Positions 1 to 7,002 of a stretch of 64,000 bases of DNA are shown piece after piece. Every line of letters starts with the position of its first letter. Position 1 is the first letter of the stretch. The position numbers and the translations under genes are program-made. Source of the DNA: JAAYXS01 sp964550375 (GTDB lineage Bacteria; Planctomycetota; Phycisphaerae; UBA1845; Fen-1342); contig CAZJYX010000014.1 of NCBI GenBank assembly GCA_964550375.1, forward strand, positions 1 through 64,000, given 5' to 3'. The notes below the pieces were generated by a model. The model had not been told where the DNA came from. It saw nothing but the letters and a program-made list of their open reading frames with translations, and did no database searches.

Positions 1-2
1 CG

Positions 3-203
3 TGGACGCTTGCCCGCGAGTTCATCTGGGGCGCGCGCTTCCCGGAGCCGCTGGTCATGGTAGACTGGACGGCGGCCGGCGACGTGGCGGCCGGATCGGA
101 GGAGGTCTTGCACTACGTCCGTGACGCCCTCGGCAGCGTGGTGGGCCTGCTGGACGCCGGCGAGCCGACCGCAGCAGTTAGCCGGGCCCTTCGCGTTGCG
201 TGA
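3..203 (+). pseudogene. RHS-repeat protein, 3' core remnant
   Basis: The frame is open from the window edge and ends at TGA 201-203. It encodes residues typical of the RHS core just before the hypervariable tip, including HYVRDALGSVVGLLDAG. The usual continuation (a tyrosine-rich RYxYDPYG segment, then the RDPxG motif and a tip) is missing: after LLDAG the frame runs into about a dozen unrelated residues and stops. I therefore read it as a truncated, probably dead RHS gene whose 5' part lies outside the window. It shows the genome carries more than one RHS locus; the other is near 47.3 kb. Confidence 0.6.
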
Positions 204-427
204 TTATAGGACGTTCGCAAATACGCCCGGCGAGCGACGACGGGGGCCACGGCGGCACCCCAGTGCGGGCGGGCTCCCTCCGCTCTCGGCAGACCGCGCA
301 CGCGCCTGCGTGGAAATCCACATGCCGGAGGGCTGTATGAAAGCGAAATCGCTGTCCAGCCGATACTTAGCAATCTCGCACTGCGGAACGATACTTGCAC
401 ATCGTCTTTAGCTAGGCGGCGCGGCGT

Positions 428-457
428 TTGACATGCCACTGGTGGTGTGATTAGGCT
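428..457 (+). promoter_or_regulatory. possible promoter for nifJ
   Basis: TTGACA at 428-433 is a perfect -35 box. The best -10 candidate is TAGGCT at 452-457, 18 bases away and matching only three consensus positions. It lies about 90 bases before the nifJ start. The rest of the 340-base gap 204-544 holds no convincing gene. Confidence 0.3.
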
Positions 458-544
458 GCGAGCCTTTCGTCACGGTCCGGCCTGACGACCAGCCGCACTG
501 GCGGGCCCGCCGGGGCGACCCCCCCAACGCGGAGTGAGTTATCG

Positions 545-3500
545 ATGAGCAAGCGGCGAATGGTAACCATTGACGGCAATCAGGCGGCGGCCCACGTCGC
601 GCATAAGGTCAGCGAAGTAATCGCCATCTATCCGATTACGCCCTCGTCACCGATGGGCGAATGGGCGGATGAGTGGTCGGCGGTGGGTCAGCCGAACATC
701 TGGGGGACGATTCCGCACGTGGTCGAGATGCAGAGTGAAGGCGGGGCGTGTGCCGCGGTGCACGGGGCGGCCATGACGGGCGCGTTCACGACCACGTTCA
801 CGGCTTCGCAGGGGCTGCTGCTGATGATCCCGACGATGTTCAAGATGGCCGGCGAGCTGTTACCGACCGTGTACCACGTGTCGGCGCGCACGGTGGCCGC
901 GCACGCGTTGAGCATCTTCGGCGACCATAGCGACGTGATGGCCTGCCGCTCGACGGGGTTTGCGATGCTGGCGTCGGGCTCGATCCAGGAAATCATGGAC
1001 ATGGCGCTGGTCGCGCACGCGGCGACGCTGGAAAGCCGCGTGCCATTCATGCACTTCTTCGACGGCTTCCGCAGCTCGCACGAGGTGGGCAAGATCGAAG
1101 AGCTGACGCTGGACGACCTGCGGGCCATGCTGGATGCGGAGGCCGTGGCGGCCCACCGCGCGCGGGCCCTGACGCCCGACCGGCCGATGCTGCGCGGCAC
1201 GGCGCAGAACCCGGATGTGTTCTTCCAGGCGCGCGAGACGGTCAACCCGTTCTATGACGCCTGTCCGGGCATTGTGCAGGGCGTCATGGACCGCTTTGCG
1301 AAGGTCGCGGGCCGGCAGTACCACCTGTTCGACTACATTGGGGCGCCGGATGCCGAGCGCGTGATTGTCGTCATGGGTTCGGGCGCCGAGGCTGTGCACG
1401 AAACCGTTGACTACCTGAACGCGCGGGGCGAGAAGGTCGGCATGGTCAAGGTGCGGCTGTACCGGCCCTTCGTGCGTGAGGCGTTCTTCCGGGCGTTGCC
1501 CGAGACGGTGCGGGCGCTGGCCATCCTCGACCGGACCAAGGAGCCCGGGGCGGCCGGCGAGCCGCTGTACAAGGACGTCATGACGGCCTTTGGCGAAGCC
1601 TGTGCCGCCGGCGAGCGGCCTCCGGCCGTCCGCACGATCATGGGCGGTCGTTACGGGCTGTCGAGCAAGGAATTCACGCCGGCGATGGTCAAGGCGGTTT
1701 TCGACAACCTGGCCGCCGCGAAGCCCAAGAACCACTTCACGGTCGGTATCACCGAGGACGTGACCAACAGCAGCCTGGCGTGCGACGCGAACTTCGTGAC
1801 CGAAGACAAGGACGTCGTGCGGGCGATGTTCTACGGTCTCGGGGCCGACGGCACGGTGGGGGCCAACAAGAACTCGATCAAGATCATCGGCGAGGAGACG
1901 GACAACTTCGCGCAGGGCTACTTCGTGTACGACTCGAAGAAGGCCGGCTCGATGACCGTCTCGCACCTGCGCTTCGGCCCCAAGCCGATCCGATCCACGT
2001 ATCTGATCACGGCGGCCAACTTCGTGGCCTGCCACAACTGGGCGTTCCTCGAGCGCTACGACATGCTCAGCACGGCGGTGGACGGGGCGACGTTCCTGCT
2101 GAACAGTCCGTTCCCGCAGGAAGAGACCTGGGATCGGCTGCCGCGCGCCGTGCAGCAGCAGATCATTGACAAGCGGCTCAAGGTCTACGCGATCAACGCC
2201 TTCAAGGTCGCCAAAGAGACCGGCATGGGCCAGCGGGTCAACACGATCATGCAGACCTGCTTCTTCGCGATCTCGGGCGTGCTGCCGCGGGACGAGGCGA
2301 TCCAGCGGATCAAGGACTCGATCAAGAAGGAGTATGGCCGCAAGGGCGAGGAAATCGTCAAGAAGAACTGGGGGGCGGTGGACCAGACGCTGACCAACAT
2401 GTACGAGATTCCTGTGCCGGCGCAGGCAACCAGCAAGATCGAGATGCGGCCGCCGGTGCCGGACGAGGCACCGGAGTTCGTCAAGGAAGTGCTGGGCCCG
2501 ATGATCGTGTTCCGCGGCGACGACCTGCCGACCAGCAAGCTGCCGAACGACGGCACGTTCCCCACGAACACGACGCAGTGGGAGAAGCGCAACATCGCCC
2601 TGGAGATTCCGGTCTGGGATTCGGAGGTGTGCATCCAGTGCGGCAAGTGCGCGATCGTCTGCCCGCACGCGGCCATTCGCATGAAGGTGTATGACCAGCG
2701 TCAACTGGAGCGGGCCCCCGCGACGTTCAAGCACGCCACCTACAAGGGCCGCGAATTCGCCGACCACGCGATAACGGTCCAGGTCGCCCCGGAAGACTGC
2801 ACCGGCTGCGGGGTGTGCGTCGAGGCCTGTCCGGCCAAGAACAAGCAGGAGGCCCGGCTCAAGGCGATCAACATGGAGTTCCAGCCGCCGCTACGGGAGC
2901 GCGAGCGGGTGAACTACGCCTTCTTCCTGGACCTGCCGGAGGTGGACCGCAGCAAGGTTAACATCAAGACGGTCAAGGGCTCGCAGTTCCTTCAGCCGCT
3001 GTTCGAGTACTCGGGGGCCTGCGCCGGCTGCGGCGAGACGCCGTACGTCAAGCTGGTTACGCAGCTCTTCGGCGACCGCATCATCATGTCGAACGCAACC
3101 GGCTGTTCATCGATCTACGGCGGCAACCTGCCGACCGCCCCGTGGGTCATCAACCGCGAGGGCCGCGGTCCGGCCTGGTGCAACTCGCTATTTGAGGACA
3201 ACGCCGAGTTCGGCTTCGGCTACCGGCTGACGATTGACAAGCACGCCGAGTTCGCCCGTGAGTTGGTGACTAAGTTGCGTACGTCCATCGGCGGCGAGTT
3301 GGCCGACGCCCTGCTGGCGGCCACGCAGCACGACGACGCGGAGATCGCCGCCCAGCGCGAGCGCGTCGCGATTCTCAAGGAGAAGCTGGCGCGGCTGGAA
3401 GACCCGGACGCCCGGCGGCTGCTGGAAATCGCCGACATGCTGGTGAAGAAGAGTGTCTGGATCGTGGGCGGCGACGGCTGGGCCTATGACATCGGCTACG

Positions 3501-4126
3501 GCGGGCTGGACCACGTGCTGGCCTGCGGGCGCAACGTCAACGTGCTGGTGCTCGACACCGAGGTGTATTCGAACACCGGCGGGCAGTGCTCGAAATCGAC
3601 GCCGCGCGGCGCTGTCGCCAAGTTCGCGGCCGGGGGCAAGCCGCAGGGCAAGAAGGACCTGGCGCTGATGGCGATGACGTACGGCAACGTCTTCGTGGCG
3701 ACGGTGGCGCTGGGCGCCAATGACGGCCAGACGGTGCGGGCGTTTGTGGAGGCCGAGGCGTACGACGGCGCCTCGCTGATCATCGCCTACAGCCACTGCA
3801 TCGCGCACGGGATCAACATGCGGCTGGGCCTGGATTCGCAGAAGCTGGCCGTCCAGAGCGGGCACTTCCCGCTGTTCCGGTATAACCCGGACCTGGCCGC
3901 CAAGGGCCAGAACCCGTTGCAGCTCGATTCCAAGAAGCCTTCGGCCTCGTTCGAGGACTGGGCCTACCAGCAGACGCGTTTCAAGATGCTCACGAAGAGC
4001 AAGCCGGAGCAGGCCAAGAAACTGCTGGCGCTTGGCCAGCAGGACGCGCTGCGCCGCTGGAACATGTACGAACAGCTTGCGGCGATGCAGGTTGTCGGCG
4101 GCAACAGCGAGACACAGCCGGCGTAA
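545..4126 (+). CDS. nifJ: pyruvate:ferredoxin (flavodoxin) oxidoreductase
   Basis: This 1193-residue protein is the fused single-chain PFOR. It oxidatively decarboxylates pyruvate with CoA to acetyl-CoA and CO2 and passes electrons to ferredoxin or flavodoxin in the cytoplasm. The N-terminal pyrimidine-binding domain begins with IDGNQAAAHVAHKVSEV and YPITPSSPMGE. Two 4Fe-4S ferredoxin motifs lie near residue 696 (CIQCGKCAIVCP) and near 751 (CTGCGVCVEACP). CAGCGETPY near 825 starts the C-terminal TPP domain, and GGDGWAYDIGYGG near 975 with YSNTGGQCSKSTP near 1010 binds TPP/Mg. Length is normal for the family. GGAGTGAG lies 5' of the ATG. A dihydroorotate-dehydrogenase-like gene follows 93 bases downstream, a pairing I recall from other anaerobes. 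The enzyme implies low-potential ferredoxin metabolism. Confidence 0.97.
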   Translation: MSKRRMVTIDGNQAAAHVAHKVSEVIAIYPITPSSPMGEWADEWSAVGQPNIWGTIPHVVEMQSEGGACAAVHGAAMTGAFTTTFTASQGLLLMIPTMFKMAGELLPTVYHVSARTVAAHALSIFGDHSDVMACRSTGFAMLASGSIQEIMDMALVAHAATLESRVPFMHFFDGFRSSHEVGKIEELTLDDLRAMLDAEAVAAHRARALTPDRPMLRGTAQNPDVFFQARETVNPFYDACPGIVQGVMDRFAKVAGRQYHLFDYIGAPDAERVIVVMGSGAEAVHETVDYLNARGEKVGMVKVRLYRPFVREAFFRALPETVRALAILDRTKEPGAAGEPLYKDVMTAFGEACAAGERPPAVRTIMGGRYGLSSKEFTPAMVKAVFDNLAAAKPKNHFTVGITEDVTNSSLACDANFVTEDKDVVRAMFYGLGADGTVGANKNSIKIIGEETDNFAQGYFVYDSKKAGSMTVSHLRFGPKPIRSTYLITAANFVACHNWAFLERYDMLSTAVDGATFLLNSPFPQEETWDRLPRAVQQQIIDKRLKVYAINAFKVAKETGMGQRVNTIMQTCFFAISGVLPRDEAIQRIKDSIKKEYGRKGEEIVKKNWGAVDQTLTNMYEIPVPAQATSKIEMRPPVPDEAPEFVKEVLGPMIVFRGDDLPTSKLPNDGTFPTNTTQWEKRNIALEIPVWDSEVCIQCGKCAIVCPHAAIRMKVYDQRQLERAPATFKHATYKGREFADHAITVQVAPEDCTGCGVCVEACPAKNKQEARLKAINMEFQPPLRERERVNYAFFLDLPEVDRSKVNIKTVKGSQFLQPLFEYSGACAGCGETPYVKLVTQLFGDRIIMSNATGCSSIYGGNLPTAPWVINREGRGPAWCNSLFEDNAEFGFGYRLTIDKHAEFARELVTKLRTSIGGELADALLAATQHDDAEIAAQRERVAILKEKLARLEDPDARRLLEIADMLVKKSVWIVGGDGWAYDIGYGGLDHVLACGRNVNVLVLDTEVYSNTGGQCSKSTPRGAVAKFAAGGKPQGKKDLALMAMTYGNVFVATVALGANDGQTVRAFVEAEAYDGASLIIAYSHCIAHGINMRLGLDSQKLAVQSGHFPLFRYNPDLAAKGQNPLQLDSKKPSASFEDWAYQQTRFKMLTKSKPEQAKKLLALGQQDALRRWNMYEQLAAMQVVGGNSETQPA

Positions 4127-4219
4127 CATCTTTCAGGAAGGCGGCGGGCGCCCGGGCCGGCGTCCCGCCGCGGCGGTCTGGTGCCCGCGTACCACAGCCA
4201 GCACAAGGACACTGCAGCC

Positions 4220-5209
4220 ATGGATCTCTCGACCACCTACCTGGGCCTCAAGCTCAAGAACCCCATCGTCGCGGCGGCCAGCCCGCTGACCGCGGATCTC
4301 GACTACCTGAAGCGCCTGGAGGATGCCGGCGCCGGGGCGGCCGTGCTGCACTCGCTGTTTGAGGAGCAGATCGCGCACGAGGCGGCCGAACTCGAGCATC
4401 TGGCCGCACAGGGCACCGAAAGCTACGCCGAGTCGCTGAGCTTCTTCCCCGAACCCGAGGACTACCGCCTCGGCCCGGAGGACTACCTGGAGCACATCCG
4501 GCGGGCCAAGGCGGCCCTGGGCATTCCGGTGATAGCCAGCCTGAACGGCACGACGGCCGGCGGGTGGACCAAGTACGCCATGCAGATGGAGCAGGCGGGA
4601 GCGGACGCGCTCGAGTTGAACGTCTACTTCGTGGCGGCGGATGCAACCATGGACGGCCGGGCCGTCGAGGATCTGCATGTCGATATTCTCAAGGCCGTGA
4701 AGGCCGCGGTGCGGATCCCGGTCGCGCTCAAGCTCAGCCCGTATTTCAGCGGCATGGCCGCCATGGCAACGCGGATGGACCAGGCCGGGGCCGATGGGCT
4801 GGTCCTGTTCAACCGCTTCTACCAGCCGGATATCGACCTGGACAACCTGGATGTCGTGCCCAACCTGGTGCTGAGTTCAGAGCACGAAATGCGTCTGCCG
4901 CTGCGCTGGATCGCGATTCTGCACGGCAGGCTGCGGGCGAGTCTGGCGGCCACCAGTGGCATTGCCACGGCCGCGCACGTGCTCAAGGTGCTGATGGCCG
5001 GGGCGGACGTGGCACAAGTCTGCTCGGTCCTGCTGCGCAAGGGCATCGGCGAGGTGCGCGCCATTCTGGACCAGATGGGCAACTGGATGCGTGAGCGCGA
5101 GTACGAATCCGTGACGCAGATGAAGGGCAGCCTGAGTCAGCGGGCCGCCGCCCAGCCCGCGGCCTTCGAGCGTGCCAACTACATGAAGACGCTCAACAGC
5201 TACAAGTAG
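4220..5209 (+). CDS. dihydroorotate dehydrogenase-like flavoprotein
   Basis: The protein has 329 residues from ATG 4220. An upstream GTG at 4181 would add 13 residues before the family's typical opening MDLSTTYLGLKLKNPIV, so the ATG is preferred. It is a TIM-barrel FMN protein of the DHOD class 1/PreA type: ALELNVYFVA and VALKLSPYFS match the strands that hold FMN and substrate, and LVLFNRFYQPDIDL follows. It lacks the ferredoxin domain of PreA. The neighbouring nifJ suggests a ferredoxin-linked oxidoreductase rather than the pyrimidine-pathway PyrD, but the substrate cannot be told from the sequence. Length is normal for the single-domain 'DHOD-like' group. Confidence 0.85.
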   Translation: MDLSTTYLGLKLKNPIVAAASPLTADLDYLKRLEDAGAGAAVLHSLFEEQIAHEAAELEHLAAQGTESYAESLSFFPEPEDYRLGPEDYLEHIRRAKAALGIPVIASLNGTTAGGWTKYAMQMEQAGADALELNVYFVAADATMDGRAVEDLHVDILKAVKAAVRIPVALKLSPYFSGMAAMATRMDQAGADGLVLFNRFYQPDIDLDNLDVVPNLVLSSEHEMRLPLRWIAILHGRLRASLAATSGIATAAHVLKVLMAGADVAQVCSVLLRKGIGEVRAILDQMGNWMREREYESVTQMKGSLSQRAAAQPAAFERANYMKTLNSYK

Positions 5210-5250
5210 CCCGCGTCCGGGTCGCTCAACGTCGAGCGGGGCCGGAAACG

Positions 5251-5268
5251 CGGCGGCAAGCGCCGCCG
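5251..5268 (+). terminator. short hairpin after the DHOD-like gene
   Basis: CGGCGGC (251-257 within this kb) pairs perfectly with GCCGCCG across the loop AAGC. It begins 41 bases after the stop codon. No T-run follows, so it may be only a GC-rich 3' end stabiliser. Confidence 0.3.
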
Positions 5269-5352
5269 TCCGGGTCGCCGTAAGTCGCCCGGCCCCTTGC
5301 CCGCCCGGCGGCCGGCCGCCATGATAGCGGTGCGGATCACGGAGACCTTCGC

Positions 5353-6066
5353 ATGGCTGCCAGAGACATCCGCCCCCGGCTCAGCCTGGCCCAACTGCTT
5401 GAGCGGCAGGTGCGTAATTGGGAGTTGTCCCGCGCACAACTGCCGAAGGAGCGGCCACCCGCCCCCAAGCACGAGGTCGAGGATTTCGTCACCATCTCGC
5501 GCATGTTCGGGGCCGGCGGCCTGACGCTGGCCGCCGAGCTGGGCGACCGACTCGGCTGGCCGGTATTCGACAAGAAGCTGCTGCAGTCGATGGCCTCTGA
5601 TGACCAGATACACGCCCGACTCTACGAAGCGCTCGATGAGCGTGACGTCGGCTGGATCGAGAATACGCTGCGCTGGTTGATTGGGGAGGGTGTGGACAAG
5701 AGCCAGTATTTCCACCAGCTCGGCGAGACCATCCTGGCCCTGGCGCGCCAAGGGCATGCCATTTTCGTCGGACGCGGCGCCGACCTGATCTTGCCGCGCG
5801 ACCGTGGCCTGCGCGTGGAACTGGTGGCCACGCCCGAGCATTGCGCCCGAACGTTGGCCGAGCGGGACAGCATTGGCATGGCGCTGGCAATGGCGGAGGT
5901 CGAGCGCATCGAGCGCGAGCGGAAGGACTTTCTGCGCACGTACTTCGGCAAGGCTGTCAGCAGCCCGACCCGCTACGACCTGGTGATCAACACGTGTTGC
6001 TTCACAATCAACCAGGCGGCTGAGCTGGTGCAGCAGGCCCTGCGGCTGCGAGGCATGATTCCCTGA
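5353..6066 (+). CDS. cytidylate kinase-like family protein
   Basis: This 237-residue protein resembles the cytidylate-kinase-like P-loop family (the Cytidylate_kin2 type), not canonical Cmk. The segment ISRMFGAGGLTLAAELGDRL at about residues 50-70 replaces the usual GxxGxGKS loop with GAGGLT. It is followed by WPVFDKKLL, which fits the family's 'Y/FDxxLL' region. Later motifs FVGRGADLIL and VELVATPEHCARTLAERD fit the nucleotide-kinase fold. GGAG sits about 10 bases before the ATG. Members are often found near redox or stress genes, but their true substrate is unknown to me. The next gene, a hemerythrin-like protein, starts 74 bases downstream. Confidence 0.75.
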   Translation: MAARDIRPRLSLAQLLERQVRNWELSRAQLPKERPPAPKHEVEDFVTISRMFGAGGLTLAAELGDRLGWPVFDKKLLQSMASDDQIHARLYEALDERDVGWIENTLRWLIGEGVDKSQYFHQLGETILALARQGHAIFVGRGADLILPRDRGLRVELVATPEHCARTLAERDSIGMALAMAEVERIERERKDFLRTYFGKAVSSPTRYDLVINTCCFTINQAAELVQQALRLRGMIP

Positions 6067-6140
6067 GCGGCGCGCCCCTCACGGCCCTGGCCGGCAGCGC
6101 GACAGCCACTAAAATCAAGGCGGAAACAGGAGGCAACTGC

Positions 6141-6593
6141 ATGGACAGGAACACGCTGGCCGAGTGGATGAAGTCTGAGTCGCTCAAGGTCCACGATCTG
6201 GCCAATCAAATGCGCGAACACATCATCACCATCCCGACCGGCAGCCGTACGGCTTGGCTGGAGGAGTTGTGCAAGCGGTTCGACCACTTCACGGCCCACG
6301 TCCGCCGGATGATGAGCATCGAGGAGGAGGACGGCTACCTGCTACCGGTGGTGGAGGTACGGCCCAGCCTGTCGAAACAGGTGGAGATGCTGCGTCGCGA
6401 GCACGATGAGCTGCGCGAGCTGACCGACGACCTCAGCAAGCGGGTCAAGTCGTTGAAGGCCGACCACAACCTGCTGCTGCGGGACACCTGTACGCGGCTC
6501 CAGATCTACATGGGCCACGTCCAGCGCCACGAGGAACATGAGAACCACATGGTCCTTTATACGCTGACGCAGGATATCGGCGGGAAGGACTAG
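6141..6593 (+). CDS. hemerythrin-like (HHE) domain protein
   Basis: The 150-residue protein is all-helical with histidines and acids spaced as in a four-helix HHE di-iron fold: H18 (VHDL), H49 (FDHF), H53, E61-E63, H88 (REHDEL), H126 and H130/H133 (HVQRHEEHEN). Such proteins bind O2, NO or serve in iron handling. The sequence shows candidate ligands but not which of these it does. A strong AGGAGG lies before the ATG. Placed after nifJ and the kinase-like gene, a protective role against oxygen for PFOR is a reasonable guess. Confidence 0.75.
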   Translation: MDRNTLAEWMKSESLKVHDLANQMREHIITIPTGSRTAWLEELCKRFDHFTAHVRRMMSIEEEDGYLLPVVEVRPSLSKQVEMLRREHDELRELTDDLSKRVKSLKADHNLLLRDTCTRLQIYMGHVQRHEEHENHMVLYTLTQDIGGKD

Positions 6594-6764
6594 CGGATGG
6601 CGCAGGACCGATAAGCAGCCCTGGGCAGCGGCATGGCCGGATACCGATGCTGACGGGATGCCTCCCGGAGGCGGGCAAGCGCGTCCGGCCGGCCGCGATT
6701 CTCGGGCCTATGCCCGCGCAACCCGCGTTCTGAAGCACCCAGAGCCCGTGGCGAACGCTTTCGT

Positions 6765-6792
6765 TTGACTCTCGTGACCCCGGGCCTACGAT
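6765..6792 (+). promoter_or_regulatory. candidate alaS promoter
   Basis: TTGACT (6765-6770) and TACGAT (6787-6792) are separated by 16 bases. They match five and four consensus positions. Transcription would start near 6799, giving a leader of about 200 bases before alaS that contains a strong hairpin. Confidence 0.5.
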
Positions 6793-6846
6793 TGAATGAA
6801 CTGAGACCCAACCCCCCCAGGAATCTCCTTCTTACGCGACAGACAT

Positions 6847-6880
6847 GGGTGGGCCGGCCGCAAGAGGCGCCGGCCCACCC
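6847..6880 (+). promoter_or_regulatory. 11-bp perfect hairpin in the alaS leader
   Basis: GGGTGGGCCGG (6847-6857) pairs perfectly with CCGGCCCACCC (6870-6880) around a 12-base loop. GCCTTATT follows, too weak a U-tract for a textbook terminator. It lies between the candidate promoter and the alaS start, so it could attenuate alaS. If that promoter is not real, it could instead end the upstream transcript. The rest of the 409-base gap 6594-7002 shows no gene. Confidence 0.45.
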
Positions 6881-7002
6881 GCCTTATTGCGCCGGGCGGC
6901 GGCCTTCGGCGGGCCGGCGGGGGTGCCAGTCGCATTCCCCGCGACGGCGCGTAGAATGTGGCGTTTTCGGACGCCGACTTGCGCCGCCATTGTGAGGTTA
7001 CC

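Noticed and set aside
860..2767. Long minus-strand frame (635 codons) inside nifJ
   Set aside because: It is the antisense shadow of a proven gene and has low-complexity, Arg/His/Leu-rich sequence without a domain.
6799..7002. T-box riboswitch in the alaS leader
   Set aside because: Only one hairpin is visible, with no specifier loop, T-box sequence or antiterminator.
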